Positions 32,530 through 40,810 of a stretch of 54,429 bases of DNA are shown piece by piece (position 1 is the stretch's first letter; every line of letters begins with the position of its first letter). Source of the DNA: Bryobacteraceae bacterium CoA2 C42 (GTDB taxonomy: Bacteria > Acidobacteriota > Terriglobia > Bryobacterales > Bryobacteraceae). Position numbers and translations under genes: made by a program. The notes under the pieces are model-generated. The model had not been told where the DNA came from and did no database searches. It was given only the letters and a program-made list of their open reading frames with translations. Location of the stretch: assembly GCA_019931245.1 (NCBI GenBank), contig JAINDL010000100.1:1-54429 (forward strand). Reading direction: 5' to 3'.

Positions 32530-32590
32530 GACTCGGGTTCGGGGGGCTGCTGCCCCCCTGGAACTGATCGAAGGCGATCAGCCGGCGTAG
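32530..32590 (+). pseudogene. 3' remnant of a second PilZ gene
   Basis: The plus strand ends APLELIEGDQPA then TAG at 32588-32590, against APLELLDGDQPAEG then TAG in the intact PilZ gene; nucleotide similarity to 31245-31307 is strong. Upstream of about 32530 similarity is lost. As in the intact pair, the end of this remnant overlaps the 3' end of the permease (stop codon at 32578-32580). Confidence 0.7.
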
Positions 32591-34188
32591 GCGTAGAGGA
32601 CGGTCAGCAGCCCGATGAGGGTGGCGAGGAAGACGCTGTGGCGGAGGGTGAAGCGGAAGAGCTTGGCTTCGTCGGTGGCTTTCATGCCGGTGGCGGCGGC
32701 GGCGACGGCGATGCTTTGGAGGCTGATCATTTTGCCCATGACGCCGCCGCTCGAGTTCGATGAGGCCATCAGGACAGGGTCGAGGCCGAGGCTGTTGGCG
32801 GTGACCACCTGGAGGTTACCGAACAGGGCGTTGGCGGAGGTGTCCGAGCCCGTGAGGAAGACGCCGAGCCAGCCAAGCATGGCGCTGAAGAAGGGGAAGG
32901 TGGAGCCGGTGGAGGCGAAGGCGAGACCGAGCGTGGCCGTGGCGCCGGAGTAGTTCATGAGGAAGGCGAGGCCGAGGACGCTGGCGATGGTGAGCAGGGA
33001 GAGGGCGAGCTGGCGGGTGGTGGTGGCGAGCATGCCGCCGAACTGTTTGGGGGTGACGCCGAGGCAGAGCGAGGCGACGAGGGCGGCGAACAGGCAGGCG
33101 GTGCCGGAGGCGGAGAGCCAGCTGAAGGCGTAGACGGCGGCGTAGGGCGCGGGCTGGGGCACGGTGGGGGCGACGCGCTCGACGAGATTGTGCAGACCGG
33201 GCCATTGCACGTTGATGGTGTAGGAGTTCAGGTAGGCCTTGATATCTTTCTCGCCCCAGATGAGGACGAAGACGATCAGGAGCAGGTAGGGCAGCCAGGC
33301 GCGGAAGAGCTGCTTGCCGGTGTGGTGCTTCTTTTCGGGAGCGGCGGCGACTTCGCCTTCGAGGTGGAAGGTGTCGGAGGGCTTCCAGACCTTGAAGAGG
33401 ACGACGAGGGAGCCGATAGCGGCGAGGGAGCTGGCGATATCGACGAGTTCGGCGCCGAGGTAGTTCGAGACCAGGAACTGCAGGCCGGCGAAGGCGCCGC
33501 CGCATAGGAGCGCGGCCGGGAGCACGCCGCGGAGGCCACGCCAGCCGCCCATGACGAGAATGAGATACGAGGGGACGAAGAAGGAGAGCGGGGCACAGAG
33601 GCGGCCGACCTGGGCGCTGAGGGCGCCGACGGGGAGGCCGGTGGTGAGAGCGAGCGTGGTGACCGGGATGCCGATGGAGCCGAAGGCGACCGGGGCGGTG
33701 TTGGCAAGCAGGCAGATGCCGGCGGCGTAGAAGGGGGAGAAGCCGAGGCCGGTGAGCATGGCGGCGGCGACGGCGACGGGACTGCCGAAGCCGGCCGCGC
33801 CTTCGATGAAAGCGCCGAAGGCGAAGGCGATGAGTAGGGCCTGCAGGCGGCGGTCCGGGGTGAGGTTGCCGACGGAGTCCTTGACGACTTCGAAGTTGCC
33901 GGTTTCGAGCGTGATGCGGTAGAGGAGGATGGCGGAGAAGACGATCCAGCCGATGGGGAGCAGGCCGAAGGCGGCGCCGTAGGTGACCGCGCCGATGACG
34001 GCCGAGGCGGGCATGCCGTAGACGAAGAGCGCGACGGCCATGGCGGTGGCAAGGCCCGTGAGGCCCGCCATCCAGGCGGGTTTGCGCAGGACCCCGAGCA
34101 TGAGGAGAAGCGTGAAGATGGGGAGGCCCGCGACGAGCGCGGAGGCGGCGAGGCTATCACCGAGCGGGATATAGTTCTGTTGCCACAT
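32578..34188 (-). CDS. lldP: L-lactate permease
   Basis: 536 residues, about 12-14 membrane helices, LctP family (PF02652). The N-terminus MWQQNYIPLGDSLAASALVA is typical. Family landmarks include the GAFIEGAAGFGSPVAVAAAM helix, the TGSDTSANALFGNLQ loop and SSGGVMGKMISLQSI. It imports lactate (and glycolate) with protons. ATG 34188 was chosen because it gives the family N-terminus; an upstream in-frame extension would be Pro/Arg-rich noise. No dehydrogenase genes lie beside it. Its 3' end exists in a second, broken copy at 31289-31598. Confidence 0.93.
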   Translation of the reverse strand: MWQQNYIPLGDSLAASALVAGLPIFTLLLMLGVLRKPAWMAGLTGLATAMAVALFVYGMPASAVIGAVTYGAAFGLLPIGWIVFSAILLYRITLETGNFEVVKDSVGNLTPDRRLQALLIAFAFGAFIEGAAGFGSPVAVAAAMLTGLGFSPFYAAGICLLANTAPVAFGSIGIPVTTLALTTGLPVGALSAQVGRLCAPLSFFVPSYLILVMGGWRGLRGVLPAALLCGGAFAGLQFLVSNYLGAELVDIASSLAAIGSLVVLFKVWKPSDTFHLEGEVAAAPEKKHHTGKQLFRAWLPYLLLIVFVLIWGEKDIKAYLNSYTINVQWPGLHNLVERVAPTVPQPAPYAAVYAFSWLSASGTACLFAALVASLCLGVTPKQFGGMLATTTRQLALSLLTIASVLGLAFLMNYSGATATLGLAFASTGSTFPFFSAMLGWLGVFLTGSDTSANALFGNLQVVTANSLGLDPVLMASSNSSGGVMGKMISLQSIAVAAAATGMKATDEAKLFRFTLRHSVFLATLIGLLTVLYAYAG

Positions 34189-34302
34189 GCGGAGGACCTC
34201 AGATATTGTACGCGGATCGTTTGGCGAATGGGGCGCCGGGCAGAAGGCGGCGATTTCGCGCGATGCTAGAGGCTTGAGGGGATAACGGATTTGGTGTTCA
34301 CG

Positions 34303-35076
34303 ATGGAGAGTCTGCGGGACGCGCACCGCCGGAGGTGGGGCGGGAGCAGCGAGGAGGTGGCGGTGTACGGGGCGCCGGGGCGGGTGGTGCTGCGGGGAGG
34401 GTCGTCGATGGCGGCGCTGGACGCGGTTTGCTTTGTGACACGCAGCCGGAACGCCGCCGGGGAGTTGCGGGTGATTTCTGAGAATCTGGGCGAGGAGCGG
34501 CGGTGGCCGTTGTCGGCGCTGCCGGTGGTGCAGGCGATGGGGGATTGGAGCGATCTGGTGGTGGGCGCGGCGAAGGAGCTGTTCCGGGCCGGGTATGGGG
34601 TGGAGCCGGCGAATCTGCGGGTGCATTCCGGGGTGCCGGTGGGAGCGGGGTTGGGGGCGGGGGTGGCGCTGACGGTGGCGGCGGCGCGGGCGCTGCTGGA
34701 TGGCCGAGCGGTGGAGGAGGCCGAGTTGGTTCGGGTGTGCCGGCGGGCGGGGAGCCGATTTGCGGGACAACCGTGGGGGGAGTTGGACCCGTGGGCGGCG
34801 GTGCGGGGCGGGTTGGTGGGGGAGTGGCCGGAGGAGGGGGCGGTGGTGGTGGTGGTGGAGGGCGAGCAGGGGGAGGGGATTGCGGAGATGGTGCGCGGGA
34901 CGGCCGGGGTGCGCGAGGCGTGGGGGGTCGGGAGCGGGTGTTTGGTGGTGGTGACGGACGCGGCGCGGGCGCCGGGGGTGGAGGAGCAGATCCGGGAACG
35001 CTACCGGTTGGCGGGCGGGGTTGAGCCGCGGGTTTACCGTGGCCCGGCGGCGGGCGGGGCGGGCCGGCAGGGGTAG
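34303..35076 (+). CDS. Degenerate, truncated galactokinase-like GHMP protein
   Basis: 257 residues resembling the N-terminal half of galactokinase (usually about 380). YGAPGRVVLRGG aligns with the family's APGRVNLIGEHTDY but lacks the His and Asp that hold galactose. VPVGAGLGAG (111-120) replaces the ATP-binding PxGxGLSSSAA, losing both serines. WGELDPWAA keeps Asp162, the equivalent of the catalytic Asp of the MDQF motif. The C-terminal GHMP domain is absent. It is probably not an active sugar kinase; either a decaying gene or a repurposed binding protein. ATG 34303 was chosen; GTG 34294 and TTG 34291 are alternatives. Confidence 0.6.
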   Translation: MESLRDAHRRRWGGSSEEVAVYGAPGRVVLRGGSSMAALDAVCFVTRSRNAAGELRVISENLGEERRWPLSALPVVQAMGDWSDLVVGAAKELFRAGYGVEPANLRVHSGVPVGAGLGAGVALTVAAARALLDGRAVEEAELVRVCRRAGSRFAGQPWGELDPWAAVRGGLVGEWPEEGAVVVVVEGEQGEGIAEMVRGTAGVREAWGVGSGCLVVVTDAARAPGVEEQIRERYRLAGGVEPRVYRGPAAGGAGRQG

Positions 35077-35144
35077 GGAGATTTCGCACGATAATGGAAA
35101 CGGCGGCGGTTTTTGCGGTATCGAATGAGACAGGAGAGTGACTT

Positions 35145-36800
35145 ATGCGGCAAGGCTGGTTGTGGTTGGCCCTGGCTACGGCGTTGGCGGCGCAGGTTCC
35201 GGATCCGGATGTGCCGTTAACCACCTTCAAAGTAAACGTAGTCGCCAAGACGGCCAAGGCGGTGAACTACCGGCACCGCAGCGGAGCGACGAAGATCGAC
35301 TTTGCCGGGACGGCGGCGCTGGCGGAGGCCAAGGGCCAGGCGAAGGTGGAATCGAAGCAGGGTTACATCGAAATTGAGGTGGAGTTTACCAACCTGGCGC
35401 CGGCGACCAAGTTCGGACCGGAGTATCTGACGTACGTGCTGTGGGCGGTTACGCCCGAGGGGCGGGCGACGAACCTGGGCGAGGTGCTGCTGAACGGGAC
35501 GCGCAGTAAGTTGAACGTGACGAGCGAGCACCAGGCGTTCGGGTTGATTGTGACGGCGGAGCCCTATTTCTCGGTGACGCAGCCGAGCGACGTGGTGGTG
35601 CTCGAGAACGTGATCCGTCCGGACACGGTGGGCAAAGTCGACGTGATCGACGCCAAGTTTGAGCTGCTGCAGCGGGGCAACTACGCCAACATGATTCCGC
35701 AAAAGATGGTGGTGGATCCGAAGGTGCCGCTCGAGTTATACGAGGCGCGGCAAGCCGTGCAGATTGCGCGGGCGGTGGGGGCGCCGAAGTACGCGAGCGA
35801 TACGTTCAGGAAATCGACCGATCTGCTCGCGCAGGCCGAGGGATATCTGACGCGGAAGGCGGGGATGAAGCCGGTGGCGATGATCTCGCGCGAGGCGGTG
35901 CAGACGGCCGAGGACGCCCGAGTGATCACCCTGAAGCGGCGTGAGGAGGAGGCGCTGATGAACGAGCGGGCCGCCGCCGCCGAGCGGGAGGCCAAGGCGC
36001 AGGCCGAGGCGGCAGCCGAGGCCGAAAGGGCGCGGCTGGCGAGCGAACGGGCGAAGCTTGAGGCGGAGAACGCGCGCCTCGAAGCCGAGCGGCGCCGGCA
36101 GGCGGAGTTGGACCGGCAGGCGGCGGAGAAGGCCAAGGCCGAGGCCGAAGCGGCGGCGGCCGAGGCGCGGAAGCTGAAGGCGGAGGCCGAGGCCGCGCGC
36201 GCGGAGGCCGAGAAGGCGCGGGCCGAGGCCGAAGCGGCGCGCAAGGCAGCGCTGGAGCAGCAGCAGGCGGCGCTCGCCGACCTGGAGCGCGCCAAGGCCG
36301 CCACGGCGGAAGCAGAAAAGGGGCGTCTGCGCGCGGAAGAGGAAAAAGCCGCGCTGCGGCAGCAGTTGCTCGATCAGTTCAACCTGATCCTCGAGACGCG
36401 CGATTCGGCGCGCGGGCTGATTGTGAACCTGTCCGATGTGCTGTTCGACTTCGGCAAGTTCACGCTGCGGCCGCCGACGCGGGAGAAGCTCGCCAAGATC
36501 TCCGGGATTGTGCTGGCGCACCCGGGGCTGAAGCTCGAAGTGGAGGGGCACACCGACGACATCGGCAGCGAGGAGTTTAACCAGAAGCTCTCCGAACAGC
36601 GGGCCGATACGGTGCGGGGCTACCTGATCGAGCAGGGTCTGAATGGCGACATGATCACGGCCATGGGGTTTGGCAAGACCATGCCGGCCGCACCCAACAC
36701 GAGCAGCGCCAACCGGCAGAAGAACCGGCGGGTGGAGATGGTGGTCAGCGGCGAGATTATCGGGACGAAGCTGACCGGCAAGACGCCGGCCAGCAACTGA
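35145..36800 (+). CDS. OmpA-family protein with long Ala/Glu-rich coiled coil
   Basis: 551 residues: a signal peptide (about 1-16), a beta-rich N-terminal domain (about 25-180), a long charged helix with repeated AEAE/KAEAEAA heptad-like stretches (about 250-415), and an OmpA-like peptidoglycan-binding domain (about 427-537) with LFDFGKFTLRP, VEGHTDDIGS, LSEQRADTVRGYL and NRQKNRRVEM. The OmpA domain binds diaminopimelate in the cell wall, so the coiled coil probably spans the periplasm to tether the envelope. A CAGGAGAG ribosome-binding site lies 6 nt before ATG 35145. The stop is 2 bp from the convergent GH88 stop. Confidence 0.9.
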   Translation: MRQGWLWLALATALAAQVPDPDVPLTTFKVNVVAKTAKAVNYRHRSGATKIDFAGTAALAEAKGQAKVESKQGYIEIEVEFTNLAPATKFGPEYLTYVLWAVTPEGRATNLGEVLLNGTRSKLNVTSEHQAFGLIVTAEPYFSVTQPSDVVVLENVIRPDTVGKVDVIDAKFELLQRGNYANMIPQKMVVDPKVPLELYEARQAVQIARAVGAPKYASDTFRKSTDLLAQAEGYLTRKAGMKPVAMISREAVQTAEDARVITLKRREEEALMNERAAAAEREAKAQAEAAAEAERARLASERAKLEAENARLEAERRRQAELDRQAAEKAKAEAEAAAAEARKLKAEAEAARAEAEKARAEAEAARKAALEQQQAALADLERAKAATAEAEKGRLRAEEEKAALRQQLLDQFNLILETRDSARGLIVNLSDVLFDFGKFTLRPPTREKLAKISGIVLAHPGLKLEVEGHTDDIGSEEFNQKLSEQRADTVRGYLIEQGLNGDMITAMGFGKTMPAAPNTSSANRQKNRRVEMVVSGEIIGTKLTGKTPASN

Positions 36801-36802
36801 AC

Positions 36803-37945
36803 CTACAGGTGGCGGAGAGCGTGTTCGAGCGCCTCGACGAAGAAATGGTCGCCCCAGATGACGCTTTCGTTCACGCCCAGTCCTTTGTGGATGTGATAGA
36901 CGCCGCCTTTGAGGACGCCCTCCCAGCCCTCGTCTTTGTCGGCGAGATGCTTGTCCGATAGGGTACGGAGGATGCGGAGGCCGGTGTTCCAGTAGAAGTG
37001 GCCTTTGACGGGGTCCTGCAGCAGACGAGAGAGCCGGAGCAGGCCGGAGGCGGCGATGGCGGCGGCGGAGGTATCGAACTGCTTGCGGCTTTCGGCCGGG
37101 GCGTTGAAGTCCCAGGGAGCGACGCCGTCGGCCGGGGAGTGGGTGATGTAGTAGTCGGCGCAGCTTTCGGCGGTTTCAAGAAAGTGCGGATCGCGGCTGT
37201 ACTCGTAGCAGGTGCCGAAGCCGTAAAGAGCCCAGGCGAGGCCGCGGGACCAGCAGGAGTCGGCGCGGTAGCCCTGGTGGGTGGCCTGGCGGAGGAACTC
37301 GCCGGTGCTGATATCGAACAGGCCTTCGTGGGCGGTGGAGCCGTCGCCGCGGACGAGGACGCGGCGCGTGGTGAGGGCGTGGCGGAGGGCGACCTCGCGC
37401 AGGTGCTTTTCGCCGGTAGCGCGGGCGGCATAGAAGATTATGCCGACGTTCATCATGATGTCGATGAACAGCGAATCTTCGCTCACGAACGAGCGCAGGT
37501 ATTGGCCTTTGTCCTGAAAGCGCATCGCCAGCGTTTTGCCGGCCTCGATGAGGACGGCTTCCTGGTCGGGGTGGCGGTCGACCTGGAACCAGCGGTAGTA
37601 GGTGGACAGAAAGAGGAAGCCGTGGTCGTGGACTTCGCGGTCGGTTTTGCGGGGTTCAAGGGGCTTTGAGTAGCGGATGGCCTGCTGCTTCCAGAAGTCG
37701 GCATCCGGTCCCTTCCGCTCGGCTTCGTAGCGCCGGAAGACCCACATCATACCCGGCAGAAATCCGTCGCACCAATGGGTCCAGGCGGCGCCTTCGTGCT
37801 TCCACCTCCCGTTGCGGGTGTACATCGGAGAGAAACCGGGCGATTTCTCGATCAGCTTCCGGACCTGTTTCTGGCCGAAGCGGAGGGCGCCTTCAAACAG
37901 GGCTTTGTCAGTCTCAAGTTGAAATTGAATCACGCGTATGTCCAA
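36803..37945 (-). CDS. Glycoside hydrolase family 88 (unsaturated glucuronyl/rhamnogalacturonyl hydrolase)
   Basis: 380 residues, alpha6/alpha6 barrel of GH88/GH105. HDHGFLFLSTYYRW contains Asp107, and SLFIDIMMNVGIIFY contains Asp162, the two acids needed for vinyl-ether hydration of unsaturated uronic acids. SCWSRGLAWALYGF and APWDFNAPAESRKQFDTSAAAI are family hallmarks. No signal peptide, so it would act on unsaturated oligosaccharides in the cytoplasm after polysaccharide lyase action. The start is probably TTG 37945, giving MDIRVIQFQLE; GTG four codons later is the alternative. The unknown secreted protein ends 2 bp upstream. Confidence 0.9.
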   Translation of the reverse strand: MDIRVIQFQLETDKALFEGALRFGQKQVRKLIEKSPGFSPMYTRNGRWKHEGAAWTHWCDGFLPGMMWVFRRYEAERKGPDADFWKQQAIRYSKPLEPRKTDREVHDHGFLFLSTYYRWFQVDRHPDQEAVLIEAGKTLAMRFQDKGQYLRSFVSEDSLFIDIMMNVGIIFYAARATGEKHLREVALRHALTTRRVLVRGDGSTAHEGLFDISTGEFLRQATHQGYRADSCWSRGLAWALYGFGTCYEYSRDPHFLETAESCADYYITHSPADGVAPWDFNAPAESRKQFDTSAAAIAASGLLRLSRLLQDPVKGHFYWNTGLRILRTLSDKHLADKDEGWEGVLKGGVYHIHKGLGVNESVIWGDHFFVEALEHALRHL

Positions 37946-37947
37946 TT

Positions 37948-39162
37948 TCAGGGTATCACCCGGAGTTGCAGCAGGAGTCCTTTGAGCAGGCGGGGCGGGG
38001 TGCTTTTGACGTAGATCATCGCGGGGCGCTGGGGCGAGGCCGGAAGCAGGGCGTAAAAGCTGGTGCGGAGCGAGACCGAGCCGCCTTCGACCACTTCGGC
38101 GTTGAGGGGCACAATCTGGCCTCCGTGCTCGATTTCGATGGGTTGGATACCGATGCCCATGGTGTAGCCGCGGAAGGCGCGGCGGTCGATGCCGGCGACG
38201 CGGGCGCGGAGACGGGCGCCCTTGGGGATGAGGGTCGTTTTGCGATGGCGGGCGTCGCGGTGGACGGTGAGCAGGAGGGGGTCGCCGGTGACGACCTTTT
38301 CGATCAGGATGTTTTCATCGAGGGAGGCTTCGATGAGGAGGTCGGCGGGCAGTTCGGTGGCCAGGCGAGGGACGGTGGGGGCGGGGGCGGGCTCTTCGCC
38401 GGAGGGTTCGGGGTCGTCAAAGCGGACGATCGAATCGCCCGAGTACTGGCGGCAGGCGGAGAAGGTGACCTTGTTGCGGCTTTCGGCGCCATCGAGGCCG
38501 ACCATGGTCATCTCCGAGGAGACGGGCAGCAGGTAGGCGGTGTCACCGATCGGCTGGCGTCGGTAGTGCATGAAATCGCTGGCGCGCTGGAGTTTCAACT
38601 GGGGCGGCAGATCATCGGCGATGACTTCAAGGTCGATGAGATCGAGCGTGGCGGCATCGACAAGCACTTGGCCGTGGTAGGGCACAACGGCCGTGACATC
38701 ACCGACGCGAATCTGGTAGCCGCTGAACTGCACGGGGACATCGTAGGTGAAGCGGGCCACTTCCCTGCCCTGGCGCTGCTCGCGGCCCTGATAGGTGAAC
38801 CGGACAGCGTTGCCGCCGAAGACCGATTTGGCGTGGAGCGCGAAGTTGCCGTTGCCGATGGCGCCGCCGGGGGCGAGTTCGCGCAGGTCGCGCTCCTTAA
38901 ACTGCCGTTCCCCGGGCCAGGAGAAGAGCTCTTTCCCGTCGACGACGGCGACTTCAAGGCGGAGGGCGTCGACGAGCGTGGCCCGGCGGGATTTGGGGGC
39001 GCGGACGGAGCGCTCGATGGTTTCAAGGCAAGTGTAGTTGGGGATACGCCGGAGCGTTTCCACCATGTGGTACCGGGTGCGGCCGAGGAGGATGGTTTCC
39101 GGCGCCAGTGGCTGGGCCAGGCCGAGAGCGGCGACAAAGAGCGCAACGACCGAGCGACCCAT
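37948..39162 (-). CDS. Secreted protein of unknown function
   Basis: 404 residues with a signal peptide (about 1-21, MGRSVVALFVAALGLAQPLA). No family was recognised. RRIPNYTCLETIERS, FFSWPGE-like LFSWPGERQF and the later VHRDARHRKTTLIPKGARLRARV segment are characteristic of a secreted group common in Acidobacteriota that I know only as hypothetical proteins. The C-terminal half is beta-rich with a TrbI-like pattern (PKGARLRARV), a faint resemblance only. ATG 39162 is favoured over an in-frame ATG at 39189 because a TACAAT box ends 6 nt before it. It is upstream of the GH88 gene with a 2-bp gap, so the two are probably cotranscribed. Confidence 0.8.
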   Translation of the reverse strand: MGRSVVALFVAALGLAQPLAPETILLGRTRYHMVETLRRIPNYTCLETIERSVRAPKSRRATLVDALRLEVAVVDGKELFSWPGERQFKERDLRELAPGGAIGNGNFALHAKSVFGGNAVRFTYQGREQRQGREVARFTYDVPVQFSGYQIRVGDVTAVVPYHGQVLVDAATLDLIDLEVIADDLPPQLKLQRASDFMHYRRQPIGDTAYLLPVSSEMTMVGLDGAESRNKVTFSACRQYSGDSIVRFDDPEPSGEEPAPAPTVPRLATELPADLLIEASLDENILIEKVVTGDPLLLTVHRDARHRKTTLIPKGARLRARVAGIDRRAFRGYTMGIGIQPIEIEHGGQIVPLNAEVVEGGSVSLRTSFYALLPASPQRPAMIYVKSTPPRLLKGLLLQLRVIP

Positions 39163-39168
39163 GGCATC

Positions 39169-39174
39169 ATTGTA
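39169..39174 (-). promoter_or_regulatory. TACAAT box 6 nt before a start codon
   Basis: On the minus strand TACAAT (39174-39169) ends 6 nt before ATG 39162, with no Shine-Dalgarno sequence. It lies in the 20-bp gap between this gene and the divergent CDGSH gene. A leaderless transcript is likely. Confidence 0.45.
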
Positions 39175-39182
39175 AGCAACGC

Positions 39183-39413
39183 ATGGCATCCAAAGTCACA
39201 ATTTTCAACAACGGTCCGATTCGGATTGAGGGCGATTTCACCATCGTCGACGCAGCGGGAAATGAGTTCGGCCTGGCCGGACGCGCGGCAATCGGCCTGT
39301 GCCGCTGCGGTTTGAGCGAGAACAAGCCGTTCTGCGACGGCGCGCACGCCAAGGCTGGTTTTTCGAGCGTGTGCGAGGCGCGCGAGCTGCCGCCGCCGAA
39401 GCCGAAGGCTTAA
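39183..39413 (+). CDS. CDGSH iron-sulfur domain protein
   Basis: 76 residues. LCRCGLSENKPFCDGAH (about residues 39-55) is the C-x-C-x2-S-x3-P-x-C-D-G-x-H signature that binds a 2Fe-2S cluster with three Cys and one His. The N-terminal part (IFNNGPIRIEGDFTIVDAAG) is typical of bacterial short CDGSH proteins. Probably a small cytoplasmic redox or cluster-transfer protein. The ATG at 39183 is the only sensible start. Its last 4 bp overlap the convergent hpt gene. Confidence 0.93.
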   Translation: MASKVTIFNNGPIRIEGDFTIVDAAGNEFGLAGRAAIGLCRCGLSENKPFCDGAHAKAGFSSVCEARELPPPKPKA

Positions 39414-39940
39414 GCGCCTTCGCGCAGGATACAGATATCCTTCAGGCCTCGGTACTCTTCGTTAAAGTCGAGGCCATACCCCACGACGAACTCATTGAGA
39501 ATCGGGAAGCCCCGGTAGGCGACGGGTACGGCGAACTCGCGCCGCTCTTCCTTATCGAGAAGAGCCGCAATCTGCACCGATTGCGGCTTTTCCTGTTGGA
39601 GGAGATGGACGAGGGCGTGCAGGGTGCGGCCGGTGTCGACGATGTCTTCGACAATCAGCAGATGGGCCCCGGTGATGTTCATGCCGAGTTTTTTGGTAAC
39701 GGCGACCTCACCCGAGGAGACCGTGCCGCTGCCGTAGCTGGCCATGCCCATGAAGTCGATTTTGACGGGGCGGTCAATGGCGCGGACGAGGTCGGCGAGG
39801 AACAGAAACGAGCCTTTGAGGATGCCGAGGAGGATGAGTTCACCGTCCGGGTAGTCGCGGGTGATGGCGGCGCCGAGTTCGCGGATGCGGGCCTGAATCC
39901 GGGCTTCTGAAATGAGGACCGAGGTCTGGGGGTTTTTCAT
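39410..39940 (-). CDS. hpt: Hypoxanthine phosphoribosyltransferase
   Basis: 176 residues, full length. The PRPP-binding loop LLIVEDIVDTGRTL (94-107) with Glu98-Asp99 is diagnostic, together with LILLGILKGSFLFLADL (36-52) and the flexible-loop SYGSGTVSSG (68-77). It converts hypoxanthine (and guanine) plus PRPP to IMP or GMP. The start is ATG 39940, right after the stop of the upstream gene (1-bp gap), so it follows that gene in one transcript. Confidence 0.95.
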   Translation of the reverse strand: MKNPQTSVLISEARIQARIRELGAAITRDYPDGELILLGILKGSFLFLADLVRAIDRPVKIDFMGMASYGSGTVSSGEVAVTKKLGMNITGAHLLIVEDIVDTGRTLHALVHLLQQEKPQSVQIAALLDKEERREFAVPVAYRGFPILNEFVVGYGLDFNEEYRGLKDICILREGA

Positions 39941-39941
39941 G

Positions 39942-40775
39942 CTAGTCGAAGCTGGGGAGGCGGAGGCTGGGGGGGCCGATGTGGATGTGAGGGGCGGTGG
40001 CCTGGCCGCGGATGGAGGAGCGGAAGGCGAAGTAGGGAATCATCGCTTTCTCGAGGTAGGCGGTGAGCCAGCGGCCTTCGGGGTCGTCGGGATTGAGGGC
40101 GATATCGACGCGGTCGCGATGGTCGAAGCCCAGGGTGCGGTGGAGGGCGGTCTGGCCCTTGGCGCTGACGGGGAGTTTGCGGTCGAACTGCTTTTCGTAG
40201 GCGAGCAGGATGTTTTTAAAGTCGTTCGCGAGGGTGAACTTCATGCCGCCGGCAAAGCGGGTGACGACGGGCATGGGTCCCTGCACGGGGCCCGGTTCGG
40301 GCTGGCCCGCGGCGGCCTGTTCGACGTGGATCTGCGCGATGAGTTCGTTGACGGTGCGGGCGCGCTCCTCGGCGGAGGAGAGGGTGCGCCGGGCGCGGTC
40401 GACGTTGTCTTCGAAGGGGAGCAGCGAGGAGCGGGGCGCGACGCCGGCGCTGACGAGTTTGGCGGCGCCGGCCAGGGCCTCCTGTTCGCGGGCGAGACGG
40501 CGGCGCGCGGCGGCGGTCATGGCGGCGGCCTGCTCTTCGGTCAACTCTTCGAGAGCGAGTTCGCCGTAGACGGCGGCGTCGATCAGGGCATCGTCGAGGG
40601 CCTGCGCCACGGCGGCCTCGGCCTGCTGCAGTTGCCGCGCCGAGACGGCCCCGGCGGCAAAGAGCTTCCGTAGAGTAGTCAGGCGTGCGCGGGCGCGCTC
40701 GACAGCCGGCGGTTCGGCAGCGGGCAGAAGAGTGGCGACAGCCAACACGATGGCCACAAGGCGCCGAAAATGCAC
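39942..40775 (-). CDS. Secreted protein with helical N-terminus and HxH C-terminal motif
   Basis: 277 residues from GTG 40775 (an ATG further upstream would run through rsfS). A signal peptide (about 1-20) is followed by a helical region with TolC-like repeats (RKLFAAGAVSARQLQQAEAA, later KLVSAGVAPRSSLLPFED) and a C-terminal domain (about 170-277) with HRTLGFDHRDRVDIAL and APHIHIGPPS. The His-rich pair (His212/His219, Asp218/Asp224, His263-x-His265) is reminiscent of the zinc site of M15/LAS peptidoglycan peptidases, but the spacing differs from the canonical HxxxxxxD, so this is tentative. Upstream of hpt, 1-bp gap. Confidence 0.65.
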   Translation of the reverse strand: MHFRRLVAIVLAVATLLPAAEPPAVERARARLTTLRKLFAAGAVSARQLQQAEAAVAQALDDALIDAAVYGELALEELTEEQAAAMTAAARRRLAREQEALAGAAKLVSAGVAPRSSLLPFEDNVDRARRTLSSAEERARTVNELIAQIHVEQAAAGQPEPGPVQGPMPVVTRFAGGMKFTLANDFKNILLAYEKQFDRKLPVSAKGQTALHRTLGFDHRDRVDIALNPDDPEGRWLTAYLEKAMIPYFAFRSSIRGQATAPHIHIGPPSLRLPSFD

Positions 40776-40810
40776 GATACTAGTAGTGTACGATACCGTC
40801 AGGAGTTGAT

